Of a stretch of 64,000 nt of DNA, positions 51,452 to 60,015 are shown one piece after another (positions within the stretch are counted from its first letter, which is position 1; each line of letters begins with the position of its first letter). The DNA is taken from the NCBI RefSeq assembly GCF_900113765.1, contig NZ_FOQO01000004.1, forward strand, positions 62,001-126,000, written 5' to 3'. Source of the stretch: Parapedobacter indicus. GTDB taxonomy: Bacteria > Bacteroidota > Bacteroidia > Sphingobacteriales > Sphingobacteriaceae. Under the pieces are notes generated by a model, which saw only the letters and a program-made list of their open reading frames with translations, made no database searches and had not been told where the DNA came from. A program made the translations under genes and the position numbers.

Positions 51452-52632
51452 TGCGAATGTCCGGCCGTACCCGAAAGAATGGCGTTGATAAAAAACGCAC
51501 CTTTTACGGCAATCTGATTAGCTTCATCAAGCGTACGCACCGGTGTAATCGCCGTATAACCCATATCAGCCGTACCTTTGACCACTTCGATACGCTCAAA
51601 GTGAGTGACGCTCGCTTGTTGTTCCGTCGATGTGTCCGTGACGACAAAAATGTAGCTTTTGCCCTGTGCATCGACAATCGCTTCATCGGGCACGGCCATA
51701 CTCATCACATTGTCCAGACTGATCAACGCGGAAACGTTCATCCCATCAATTAACCCCGTCTTATCACCACTCACCGTGCAATGGACGGGAATAGACTTGC
51801 TATCGTTCTCAAATGCTGCTCCGATGGCATAAATTTCTGCATCGTAGTTTTTTGTGGGGTTATTCGTTTGCACGAAATGAATTTGCTGCCCAACCTTCAA
51901 ATTTGGCAGATCTTTTTCAAAGACGTTCAAATCCACATGCAATCGACTATTTTCGATCACTTCTGCCAAAGGCGCCGAAACGTCCACAAAACTTCCCTGC
52001 TTGGCAAACACATCACCCACCACTCCGTTCACCGGACTTTTAATGGGAAGGGTACTCCACAACCGCGACGAATTGATTGAATTTACATCCACCCCCATCA
52101 ATTGCAGTTGCGCCCGTAGCGAGGTTTGCCGAATTTTCAATTTGTTGTATTCGACCTCAGCCTGCTGCAGATCTTTTTGGGCACCAACCTTTCCTTCCGC
52201 CAGCAATTGCTGCCGGTTCCACTCTTGTTCTGCCAACAATAATTGATCGGCCAAATTCAGGTATTCCTCCTGCAACTGAATAAATTGGGGATGTACCAGT
52301 GTAGCAATCACTTCGTCTTTTTTCACGGCATCGCCCACGTCCACGTTCAGCTTTTTGATTACGCCTCCATAGAGCGAGGTAATTACGGCTCTATTCGCGT
52401 TCGGTACATTTACCGTACCGTTCACACGCAAGGTTGCCGTCAGCGCCTTCTGCTCGATGTTCCCAAGCTGAAGACCGATGCTTTTTGATTGTTCTTCTGT
52501 TACCGAAGCCTGCGTATTTTCGGATTCATGCTCGCTATGCCCGTGTTCGTGTTCCTCGCTTTCACCGCGTGGTCCTCCGCATGCGGTTAGTAATGTAAGC
52601 AATCCGGTAAATAGGATCAATTGTGTCTTCAT
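51448..52632 (-). CDS. Periplasmic adaptor of a heavy-metal RND efflux pump (CusB/CzcB-like)
   Basis: 394 residues, lipoprotein precursor (LLTLLTACGG, Cys near residue 18). A His/Glu-rich stretch follows (EEHEHGHSEHESEN, about 26-39), typical of metal-binding adaptors. Then come a barrel-sandwich/lipoyl domain (VITSLYGGVIKKLNVDVGDAVKKDEVIATL in part GVIKKLNVDVGDAVKK), a helical hairpin (about 105-160) and a beta-barrel. It bridges the inner-membrane pump to the outer-membrane channel. It is last in the operon, 2 bp after the fused pump gene. Confidence 0.9.
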   Translation of the reverse strand: MKTQLILFTGLLTLLTACGGPRGESEEHEHGHSEHESENTQASVTEEQSKSIGLQLGNIEQKALTATLRVNGTVNVPNANRAVITSLYGGVIKKLNVDVGDAVKKDEVIATLVHPQFIQLQEEYLNLADQLLLAEQEWNRQQLLAEGKVGAQKDLQQAEVEYNKLKIRQTSLRAQLQLMGVDVNSINSSRLWSTLPIKSPVNGVVGDVFAKQGSFVDVSAPLAEVIENSRLHVDLNVFEKDLPNLKVGQQIHFVQTNNPTKNYDAEIYAIGAAFENDSKSIPVHCTVSGDKTGLIDGMNVSALISLDNVMSMAVPDEAIVDAQGKSYIFVVTDTSTEQQASVTHFERIEVVKGTADMGYTAITPVRTLDEANQIAVKGAFFINAILSGTAGHSH

Positions 52633-52634
52633 GG

Positions 52635-55600
52635 TTATAATGAGTGATTAAGATAATATTGAATGCGAATAACCGATTGATTTACGGCATCAATGGCTTG
52701 CAGGTGGGATAATTCGGTATCGGTTACCATTTGCAACGCATTGAGGTATTCGATATACGAAAGCTCGCCAATACGGTATCCCAATTCGCCTCCCTGAAGC
52801 AGCTTCTCCGCATTGGGAAGTGCTTCTTCGTGGAGATACCGGTATCGCTCTCTGGCAAGGTCATAATTCGCAAATTCCTGTTCGATACGGGCCTCCAGTA
52901 GTTGAGCCTGGTTCCTCGCTTCCGCTTTTGCAGCTTTCGCTTCATAATCAAGACCGCGGATGCGGGCGCTACTGGCTCCGAAGGTCAAGGGGATGTTAAT
53001 TCCTACGTTCAGGTAGCTAAACCGCATATCGCGCCCGTATTGCTGGGTCAGACCATTCCGGTCATACGTGCCCACGAGCGACTGATTGCCGTATCCCACT
53101 GAAAAATCCGGCAACGTATTCGCTATTTCCTGTCGCTTACTGCTCCATGCAATTGCCGCTGCCTGGGTGTACTGGCGGATAAGTGGATGCTGACTGATCA
53201 CCGACGTATCCGGCATTTCCAGTAGCGACAACGGTGTGAACAGAACATCGTCCGGCACGGTCCACTCCCTTCCATCGTTCACAAGGGTGAACAACAGTTT
53301 CCGGACATTCCGAAGTAGCGTTTCATTTTCGCGGACCAGCAATTGGACCTCACCCCGTTTCGTTTCGGCAACAGGGATCGCCAGCTGACCGCGCTCGCCC
53401 GCCCGGTACCGGAGCTGTGCGGCAGCAACGAACTGCGCATACAAACTGTCGAGGCGCAGCAGCCGTTTCTGCCGCTGTTGCAGATACCTGACTTCGTGGT
53501 AGGCCGATCGCACCTCTTTCTGTAAACCGGCCGCCGAAATATCGCGCTCGATTTCAGCCCCCTTCCGTTCGGCCTCGTAACTTTTCGCCCGGGCAGCAAA
53601 CACCGTAGGAAACGGAATGGATTGGGAAATCTCCAGTGCATTGTCTTTTTCAGGACTGTTGAAATTCCCATATTGGCCGGTCACTTGGGTCTTCGGTAGT
53701 TCAAAAGCGCTTCCCTTACGCGCATTAGCCGCATGAAGCCGAAGCTCCGACGCCAATAACTGATTATTATTTTCCGCCGCCAATTTCACGGCCATTGCTT
53801 CAGTCAGCAGCGTATCTTGGCTATTTTTTGCTTCGAGCGTTTCCGGCCAGGTTGCCATCGGAAGCGCGAATACCAAAAACCAAACGCCCATCCGCAAGCC
53901 TTTCATTTTCCGAATAGACCGGGTATTGAAAATCACGTACAGAAGTGGCAACACAAACAGGGTCAGGAAGGTGGCGGTTACCAACCCACCAATGACAACC
54001 GTTGCCAGCGGCCGCTGTACTTCCGCACCGGCTGAAGTACTGAGCGCCATGGGAAGGAATCCCAAACTGGCTACGGTTGCGGTCATCAATACCGGTCGCA
54101 GCCGGATCCGGGTCCCTTCCATAACCCGTTGGAGGACATCTGCCATCCCCTCTTTGCGCAATTGGTTGAAGGTGCCGATCAACACGATACCATTCAATAC
54201 CGCCACGCCGAATAGGGCAATAAACCCGATACCAGCGGAAATACTGAAAGGCATATCACGAAGTAACAACGCAAATACCCCGCCGATGGCGCTCATCGGA
54301 ATCGCCGTAAAAATGAGAATCGCCTGCGAAAAGGAATGAAACGTGAGGTATAGCAACATAAAAATCAACAACAGGGAAACCGGAACCGCGAATAGCAGGC
54401 GCTGTGACGCTTCCTGCAGGTTTTCGAACATTCCGCCGTACGTATAGTAGTATCCCGCAGGAAGCATCACCTGCTGGTCCAGCTTCCCCTGGATTTCGGA
54501 CACGACGCTGGCGACATCCCGGCCATCCAGGTTGAAACCGATGACAATCCGCCGCTTTCCATCTTCACGGCTGATTTGCGCCGGACCTACCTTCACCGAA
54601 ATATCCGCCAGTTGGGAAAGCGGCACCTGGCCTCCATCCGGCAGCGGTACCCAAAGGTTGTCCACGTCATCGATTGAGGTACGATGGCTACTGTCCAGCC
54701 GAACGACCAAATCAAACCGTCGTTCGTTTTCAAACACCATCCCCGCCTTTTTTCCCGCAAAAGCCGTACTCAGTATATCATTCAGATCCGATATATTCAG
54801 CCCATAATTGGCAATGCGCATCCGATTGTACACCACATTGATTTGGGGCAATCCGGCAATACGCTCCACTTGCGGAGCCGTAGTTCCCGGCACCTGCTGG
54901 ATAACAGCCGCCACGCGGTCGGCATAGGCAGCCAGCGTATCCAAGTCTTCACCGAAAATCTTTACCGCCACATCCTGACGGATCCCTGTCATTAACTCGT
55001 TAAACCGCATCTGGATCGGCTGATTCGCTTCGAAGAACACACCGGGTATCACTTCCAGAGCTTCCATCATTTCGTCGGCCAGCGCTTTGTAGCTTTTTAC
55101 GGATGGCCACTCGTCCCGGGGTTTCAGGATAATCATCATGTCGGTAGCTTCAGGTGGCATGGGGTCGGTGGGCACCTCAGCCGCTCCCGTTTTACCGACG
55201 ACCATTTTTACCTCGTCAAATTCCTTGATAATCCGCGAAGCCTGCGTGGATGTTTCGATACTTTGGCTTAAGGAGGTGCCTTGTGGCAAAATACAATGAA
55301 ACGCAAAATCTCCTTCCTCAAGCGTCGGGATAAACTCACTTCCCATACGGGAAAACGCGAAAACCGCAACGGTAAATAGGGCAATCGTCCCTCCTACCAG
55401 CACATATTTGAAGCGGATGGCTTTGACAAGCAGCGGCTCATACATCCGGTGGAGATAGGCCATCATGCGGTCCGAAAATGTTTCCTTGGTGTTCCATTTT
55501 TTGGGTAATAGTAAGGCGCACATCATGGGGATATAGGTGAGCGATAAAATCAGGGCCCCCAATATCGCAAAACCCACCGTCATCGCCATGGGGCGGAACA

Positions 55601-57017
55601 TTTTTCCTTCGATGCCAACCAATGTCAATATGGGAATGTAGACAATGAGAATAATGATTTCCCCGAACGCGGCCGTGGTCCGGATCTTCGAAGCCGATTC
55701 ATAAACTTCCCCATCCATTTCGGGTTGAGTCAGTCTTTCAGTCGACTTGCGGAGCCCCAAATGATGCAGGGTGGCCTCTACTACGATCACCGAGCCATCC
55801 ACAATCAAGCCGAAATCGATCGCACCCAGGCTCATCAGGTTGGCACTGACTCCAAATACGCGCATCATTCCCAATGCAAACAGCATCGCCAACGGAATCG
55901 CAGAAGCAACAATAAGTCCCGCACGGAGATTCCCCAAGAAGATGACCAACACGAAAATAACGATGAGTGCTCCTTCTATCAGGTTTTTCTCCACCGTGGA
56001 TATCGCCCGCCCTACCAGTTCCGTGCGGTCCAGATAGGGCTCGATAATCACATCGTCGGGCAATGACTGCTGAATGGTCGGAATTTTTTGTTTGATCCGG
56101 TTGACGACTTCGTTGCTATTTTCTCCTTTCAGCATCATGACCACTCCGCCCACAGCATCTACTTCACCGTTGTAGGTAAGTGCGCCATAGCGGATGGCAC
56201 TGCCAAACCGCACATCAGCCACGTCTTTGACAAATACCGGCACACTGTTGGCCGGTCGTTTGACCATGATGTTGCCGATATCCGCCAACGATCCCACCAA
56301 GCCGATTCCCCGGATAAAATACGCATTGGGCTTCTTATCGATGTATGCACCGCCCGTATTCTGGTTGTTGTCTTCGAGCGCATCGAAAATATCGGGAATA
56401 CTTACCCCCATGGCTTTCAACCGGTCGGGATTGACTGCCACTTCATATTGCTTGAGTAATCCGCCGAAACTGTTTATTTCGGCAATTCCGGGTGTACCTC
56501 GCAGCTGCCGGGCGACGATCCAATCCTGCATACTCCGAAGATCGGCAGCCGTATAGCTACCTTCGCTTCCGGCTTTGGGATGCAAAATATACTGATATAC
56601 TTCACCTAGCCCCGTACTCACAGGCGCGAGTTCCGGTCTGCCAACGCCAGCGGGGATCTGATCCGCTGCTTCCTGCAACCGTTCGTTAATAACCTGCCGC
56701 GCAAAATAGATGTCGACATCCGCCGCAAATACGACGGTAATTACCGATAGCCCGAATCGGGAAATACTCCGGATTTCTTCCAAATCGGGCACATTGGCAA
56801 TACGTTGCTCGATCGGAAACGTGACCAACTGCTCTACCTCCTGTCCGGCCAGTGTCGGACAGATGGTCATGATCTGCACCTGGTTATTCGTGATATCGGG
56901 TACGGCATCAATCGGCAGCTTGGATGCGCTCCAAACGCCCCAGATAATCAACACCAGGGTCAACATACCAACGATGATTTTATTGGTAATGCTGAACTTG
57001 ATAATTTTTTCTAACAT
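52635..57017 (-). CDS. CusA/CzcA-family heavy-metal RND pump fused to a TolC-type outer-membrane channel
   Basis: 1460 residues. Residues 1 to about 1030 are a full HME-RND pump: KIIKFSITNKIIVGMLTLVL at TM1, the proton-relay signature in GAIDFGLIVDGSVIVVEAT, and twelve membrane segments. After a bridging segment (about 1040-1065, MGVWFLVFALPMATWPETLEA) the rest (about 1065-1460) is an outer-membrane efflux domain (NNNQLLASELRLHAANARKG, AYHEVRYLQQRQKRLLRLDSLYAQF in part, SYIEYLNALQMV). In most bacteria these are two proteins; the fusion is known in Bacteroidota. Likely substrate is a divalent or monovalent transition metal. A CsoR-like palindrome lies 39 bp upstream. Confidence 0.93.
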   Translation of the reverse strand: MLEKIIKFSITNKIIVGMLTLVLIIWGVWSASKLPIDAVPDITNNQVQIMTICPTLAGQEVEQLVTFPIEQRIANVPDLEEIRSISRFGLSVITVVFAADVDIYFARQVINERLQEAADQIPAGVGRPELAPVSTGLGEVYQYILHPKAGSEGSYTAADLRSMQDWIVARQLRGTPGIAEINSFGGLLKQYEVAVNPDRLKAMGVSIPDIFDALEDNNQNTGGAYIDKKPNAYFIRGIGLVGSLADIGNIMVKRPANSVPVFVKDVADVRFGSAIRYGALTYNGEVDAVGGVVMMLKGENSNEVVNRIKQKIPTIQQSLPDDVIIEPYLDRTELVGRAISTVEKNLIEGALIVIFVLVIFLGNLRAGLIVASAIPLAMLFALGMMRVFGVSANLMSLGAIDFGLIVDGSVIVVEATLHHLGLRKSTERLTQPEMDGEVYESASKIRTTAAFGEIIILIVYIPILTLVGIEGKMFRPMAMTVGFAILGALILSLTYIPMMCALLLPKKWNTKETFSDRMMAYLHRMYEPLLVKAIRFKYVLVGGTIALFTVAVFAFSRMGSEFIPTLEEGDFAFHCILPQGTSLSQSIETSTQASRIIKEFDEVKMVVGKTGAAEVPTDPMPPEATDMMIILKPRDEWPSVKSYKALADEMMEALEVIPGVFFEANQPIQMRFNELMTGIRQDVAVKIFGEDLDTLAAYADRVAAVIQQVPGTTAPQVERIAGLPQINVVYNRMRIANYGLNISDLNDILSTAFAGKKAGMVFENERRFDLVVRLDSSHRTSIDDVDNLWVPLPDGGQVPLSQLADISVKVGPAQISREDGKRRIVIGFNLDGRDVASVVSEIQGKLDQQVMLPAGYYYTYGGMFENLQEASQRLLFAVPVSLLLIFMLLYLTFHSFSQAILIFTAIPMSAIGGVFALLLRDMPFSISAGIGFIALFGVAVLNGIVLIGTFNQLRKEGMADVLQRVMEGTRIRLRPVLMTATVASLGFLPMALSTSAGAEVQRPLATVVIGGLVTATFLTLFVLPLLYVIFNTRSIRKMKGLRMGVWFLVFALPMATWPETLEAKNSQDTLLTEAMAVKLAAENNNQLLASELRLHAANARKGSAFELPKTQVTGQYGNFNSPEKDNALEISQSIPFPTVFAARAKSYEAERKGAEIERDISAAGLQKEVRSAYHEVRYLQQRQKRLLRLDSLYAQFVAAAQLRYRAGERGQLAIPVAETKRGEVQLLVRENETLLRNVRKLLFTLVNDGREWTVPDDVLFTPLSLLEMPDTSVISQHPLIRQYTQAAAIAWSSKRQEIANTLPDFSVGYGNQSLVGTYDRNGLTQQYGRDMRFSYLNVGINIPLTFGASSARIRGLDYEAKAAKAEARNQAQLLEARIEQEFANYDLARERYRYLHEEALPNAEKLLQGGELGYRIGELSYIEYLNALQMVTDTELSHLQAIDAVNQSVIRIQYYLNHSL

Positions 57018-57055
57018 GTTTGTCGTTTATCAACTCGTTCTTTTAATCAACTACT

Positions 57056-57074
57056 TTATACCCCAGGGGTATAA
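57056..57074. promoter_or_regulatory. CsoR-like palindromic operator upstream of the metal pump
   Basis: TTATACCCCAGGGGTATAA is a perfect 9-1-9 palindrome. Its GC-tract with flanking TA is like the known sites of CsoR/RcnR-type repressors (TACCCC...GGGGTA). It lies 39 bp before the pump start codon. No csoR-like gene is in the window, so the repressor would be elsewhere. Confidence 0.6.
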
Positions 57075-57136
57075 GCTGTGCTTCAGATCATTCCATTAAC
57101 GGATGAAAAGCAGCAGCAATCATTTTTAGAAATGAA

Positions 57137-57454
57137 TCAAGCGATAAACTTCGGCGGTTGCCAGATGGTATGTAAGAAAGAATCAGGGATGGAAAAGGCG
57201 TAGGCGACGATTTCATCGGTTAAGGAAGGAAAGTCGATCGGTTTATAGGGTGACCCCCAATCGTAGTGCACCGCTACAATCACTCCGCAGCAGCCACATG
57301 TGCAAAAGGGGCTACATAGTCCGTGCTCATGTACATGATCCAACGGCTTGACGACGGTTGTTCCTGCTATATATTCTTCAGGATGTCTGTCTGCACAGGG
57401 CCACCAGGACAATATAGCTACATACAGAAACAAAATGACGCGAAACCAACGCAT
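57137..57454 (-). CDS. Small Cys/His-rich exported protein (DUF6660-like)
   Basis: 105 residues from the ATG at 57454. An N-terminal hydrophobic stretch (RVILFLYVAILSWWPC) is followed by HVHEHGLCSPFCTCGCCG (about 43-60), a dense Cys/His cluster that should bind metal. The C-terminal half is plain (SLTDEIVAYAFSIPDSFLHTIWQPPKF). Such small proteins often sit next to CusA-type pumps in Bacteroidota, and I believe this matches DUF6660. A periplasmic metal carrier or sensor is a reasonable guess. It is on the pump's strand, 119 bp upstream of it, with the CsoR-like site between. Confidence 0.65.
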   Translation of the reverse strand: MRWFRVILFLYVAILSWWPCADRHPEEYIAGTTVVKPLDHVHEHGLCSPFCTCGCCGVIVAVHYDWGSPYKPIDFPSLTDEIVAYAFSIPDSFLHTIWQPPKFIA

Positions 57455-57491
57455 GGGACAAAGATAGTGCTTTTTTCTAGCTTCTTGATTC

Positions 57492-58235
57492 TCAGTCGTC
57501 AAACTTTTCCAGATGGCGGAGCAGTGTAGCAAAATCTTTAGGATAAGGCGCTTCAAAATGATAGTCCTTACCGTCGATACTAAAGTCAAGTTGATGGGCA
57601 TGCAATGCGAACCGTTTCATGATTGGCTGTTCCTCCTGCCCTTTTCCAATGGTAAATCCACGTTTTTTGATTTGGGAGAGATAAACCGGCTTACCCCGAT
57701 AAAGTGTATCCCCCACAATAGCCGCATGTTGGGTAGCCAAGTGGATACGGATTTGGTGCATACGCCCGGTTACTGGACGACATTCTACCAATGTGTAGTG
57801 TTTGAAATAGCGCAGGGACTTAAAATAAGTCTCGGCACGCTTGCCATTAGCACGATCAATGGTGACATTTTTGTTGCCCAAATTAAGGATCGGCAGATCG
57901 ACCAAAAGGTCTTCAAATTGATGGGTACCCTCAATAACGGCATGGTATATCTTAGCAACCCGCCTCCGCTCAAACTCGATGGAAACCAACCGATAGGTCT
58001 CCGGGTTCTTTGCGATTAATAACAAACCGGAAGTCTCTTTGTCAAGCCTATGGCATACTTGCGCATCCGCGTGATATCGCTTTGCCAAGCGTAAAACACT
58101 CATCTCCCCTCCTTCACGTTCATCCAATGATGCCAAAAATGGCGGTTTGTTGATCACAATGAGATTGTCATCTTCGTGAACGATCAAGTCGGCAAACTGA
58201 GGAATTTTAGCTACATGGCCATCAAGCACTTTCAT
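57492..58235 (-). CDS. RluA-family pseudouridine synthase
   Basis: 247 residues. The catalytic-Asp motif is CHRLDKETSGLLLIAKN (about 81-97). Other blocks are LIVINKPPFLASL near the start, GRMHQIRIHLATQH and ALHAHQLDF. No S4 domain is present, so it is of the RluA/RluE-like single-domain type rather than RluC/RluD. It modifies uridine in rRNA or tRNA. It is 37 bp upstream of the DUF6660-like gene, on the same strand. Confidence 0.88.
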   Translation of the reverse strand: MKVLDGHVAKIPQFADLIVHEDDNLIVINKPPFLASLDEREGGEMSVLRLAKRYHADAQVCHRLDKETSGLLLIAKNPETYRLVSIEFERRRVAKIYHAVIEGTHQFEDLLVDLPILNLGNKNVTIDRANGKRAETYFKSLRYFKHYTLVECRPVTGRMHQIRIHLATQHAAIVGDTLYRGKPVYLSQIKKRGFTIGKGQEEQPIMKRFALHAHQLDFSIDGKDYHFEAPYPKDFATLLRHLEKFDD

Positions 58236-58276
58236 CTGTTTATTTTTTATTTTTCAGTTGTCAGATGGAGCCTTTG

Positions 58277-58324
58277 ATGATCAAAATAACCATTCAGCAC
58301 ACAGGCAATGGTTATTTTGATCAT
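58277..58324. repeat. Perfect 18-bp inverted repeat
   Basis: Arms at 58277-58294 and 58307-58324 around a 12-nt loop. No U-run follows on either strand, so it is not an ordinary intrinsic terminator. It lies 42 bp upstream of the pseudouridine synthase start and would be in or near its leader. Confidence 0.6.
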
Positions 58325-58480
58325 GTCGGGTTCATGGGTACAAACTACGATAAAAATGTGCTCATATACAAGTTTTCCGCAATACCGGTATCGCCCTATC
58401 CCAAAACCCTATCTAAACTTACACCAAAACTACTATTAATTGTAAAACACGATAGTTATTAATCTCATTTCACTTTTAGT

Positions 58481-58527
58481 TTATTCGGTTAGCTTCCGAA
58501 TAAGATCCGAATAAACTCCGAATGAAA
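58481..58527. repeat. Tandem 11-bp TCCGAATAA repeats with a mirrored half-site
   Basis: Units at 58495-58505, 58506-58516 and 58517-58527 share TCCGAAT and about one helical turn of spacing. The inverted half-site TTATTCGG (58481-58488) is the mirror of CCGAATAA (58496-58503). It looks like a protein-binding array. Confidence 0.6.
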
Positions 58528-58629
58528 CTCGATTTAAATCAAAGTAAACTGTAAATTTAGCACACGTTTAGAGGGAGTGAAAACCAAGTAAAAAGGACAT
58601 GATTTCTTTTAAAGAAAGTTTAAATAGAA

Positions 58630-59475
58630 TTAATATTTATAAAACCCGGCTCCTGTCTTCTTTCCCAGTTTGCCTGCCGTCACCATCTTTACCAACAGCG
58701 GACAAGGCGCATATTTCGGATTGCCAAATCCCTCATACAGCACGCGCAAAATAGACAGACATACATCCAAGCCGATAAAATCCGCCAGCTCCAACGGTCC
58801 CATCGGGTGGGCCATACCCAACTTCATGACCGTATCGATCGCTTCCACATCAGCCACTCCCTCGTATAGCGTATAGATGGCTTCATTAATCATAGGCATT
58901 AAAATGCGGTTGGCAACGAAACCTGGATAGTCATTCACCTCAACTGGAACTTTATCCAACTTCCTGGAAAGTGTTATGATTGTATTTGTTGTCTCAACTG
59001 ATGTAGTATATCCCTTGATTACTTCAACCAATTTCATGACGGGTACCGGATTCATGAAATGCATACCGATTACCCGATCGGCCCGCTGCGTGACCGATGC
59101 TATTTCGGTAATGGAAATCGACGACGTATTACTAGCTAATAAGGTGTGTTCCGGGCACAACCGATCCAGTTCTCTGAATATATCCAACTTAATCGATTCG
59201 TTTTCTGTGGCGGCCTCCACGACGAGATCGGCCTTTTTTACGCCTTCGTTGAGATTGGTGTAGGTCACAATACGTGACAACGTGCTCACTTTATCTGCTG
59301 CCGTCAAAATTTCTTTTTTGACCTGACGGTCCAGGTTGTTGCTTATTGTTTTAATGGCCCGCTGTAAAGCGGTCGATTGGGTATCAATCAGCGCCACATT
59401 AAACCCAAATTGAGCAAATGTATGGGCAATTCCGTTTCCCATGGTGCCCGATCCGACAACGCTGATATGCTGCAT
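58630..59475 (-). CDS. 3-hydroxybutyryl-CoA dehydrogenase
   Basis: 281 residues, usual Hbd/PaaH length. The N-terminal NAD-binding fold starts ISVVGSGTMGNGIAHTFAQFG. Conserved blocks are VVEAATENESIKLDIF, LLASNTSSISITEIAS, RVIGMHFMNPVPVMKLVEVI with the catalytic His (in part GMHFMNPVPVMKLVE), DYPGFVANRILMPMINEA and MKLGMAHPMGPLELADFIGLD (in part). It oxidises 3-hydroxyacyl-CoA in fatty-acid or acetoacetyl-CoA metabolism. No other beta-oxidation gene is near. Its promoter overlaps the terminator of the upstream gene. Confidence 0.93.
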   Translation of the reverse strand: MQHISVVGSGTMGNGIAHTFAQFGFNVALIDTQSTALQRAIKTISNNLDRQVKKEILTAADKVSTLSRIVTYTNLNEGVKKADLVVEAATENESIKLDIFRELDRLCPEHTLLASNTSSISITEIASVTQRADRVIGMHFMNPVPVMKLVEVIKGYTTSVETTNTIITLSRKLDKVPVEVNDYPGFVANRILMPMINEAIYTLYEGVADVEAIDTVMKLGMAHPMGPLELADFIGLDVCLSILRVLYEGFGNPKYAPCPLLVKMVTAGKLGKKTGAGFYKY

Positions 59476-59497
59476 ACTGTATGATATTGATACAAGG

Positions 59498-59529
59498 CAA
59501 ACATAACGAAAAAACGCCCACCCGCCAAG
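59498..59529 (-). promoter_or_regulatory. Promoter of 3-hydroxybutyryl-CoA dehydrogenase nested in a terminator
   Basis: On the minus strand CTTG (59526-59529), 20-bp spacer and TATGTTTG (59498-59505), nearly consensus. The -33 element lies in the loop of the hairpin at 59515-59543, and the spacer includes one stem arm and the T-run. Leader about 16 nt. Confidence 0.6.
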
Positions 59530-59543
59530 AGGCGGCGTGGGCG
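59509..59543 (-). terminator. Rho-independent terminator of the upstream Spy-like gene
   Basis: On the minus strand a GC-rich hairpin (59515-59543, stem of 12 pairs with one bulge) is followed by six T. It lies 50 bp after the stop of the gene at 59593. Confidence 0.8.
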
Positions 59544-59592
59544 CTCATCATCAAACTTAACCAAAAAACTATAGAACAATTAATCGTTAACC

Positions 59593-60009
59593 TTACTTCA
59601 TTCGATTGCGGCTTTTGCCGTCTCTGAACCGACCATCCTTTCGACCTTCCTGCCGCGCTTTGAATTTTGCCGCACGATCGGCCTGCTGTTGTTTCAGCAT
59701 CTCCCGTTGCTCTTCGGTAAGGATGCTATTCAGGCGCTCGCGGTCGGCCTTCATCTCGTCCCGCATCGCTTCCCCTCTGGCCAACCGGTCTTTGCGCGCT
59801 GTTTTTATTTTCTCTGCCCTTTCCAGGTTCAGGGCATAAACTTCTTTTTGCTGTTTTTCATTCAGGCCGAGGCTTTCCGTCAATTGATCCGTACGCGTCT
59901 TGGCAATCTCTTCGGCACTCTTGGACTGCCGGTGAACGCGATGTTCCTGACCAAACGCCGTGAATGTGATGGCTGAAATCAATAGCGTAATCAATGCTGC
60001 ATTTCTCAT
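59593..60009 (-). CDS. Periplasmic Spy/LTxxQ-like charged protein (DUF4890-like)
   Basis: 138 residues. Signal peptide (LITLLISAITFTAFGQ) then an almost wholly helical, highly charged chain: EEIAKTRTDQLTESLGLNEKQQKEVYALNLERAEKIK (in part LTESLGLNEKQQKEVYAL) and the LTEEQREMLKQQQ repeat, an LTxxQ-type motif. The basic tail ends RDGKSRNRMK. Related Spy-like proteins act as periplasmic holdase chaperones or envelope-stress proteins; the role here is inference. It has a clear Shine-Dalgarno site (AAAGGAG, 6 nt before the ATG) and its own terminator, so it is monocistronic. Confidence 0.75.
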   Translation of the reverse strand: MRNAALITLLISAITFTAFGQEHRVHRQSKSAEEIAKTRTDQLTESLGLNEKQQKEVYALNLERAEKIKTARKDRLARGEAMRDEMKADRERLNSILTEEQREMLKQQQADRAAKFKARQEGRKDGRFRDGKSRNRMK

Positions 60010-60015
60010 CGTATG

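Larger units (their letters stand above)
58236..58629. other. Repeat-rich intergenic region
   Basis: 394 bp between the pseudouridine synthase and 3-hydroxybutyryl-CoA dehydrogenase genes. It contains a perfect 18-bp inverted repeat, three tandem 11-bp iteron-like units and a GATTTAAATC palindrome just after them. No coding sequence is convincing. Confidence 0.5.
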
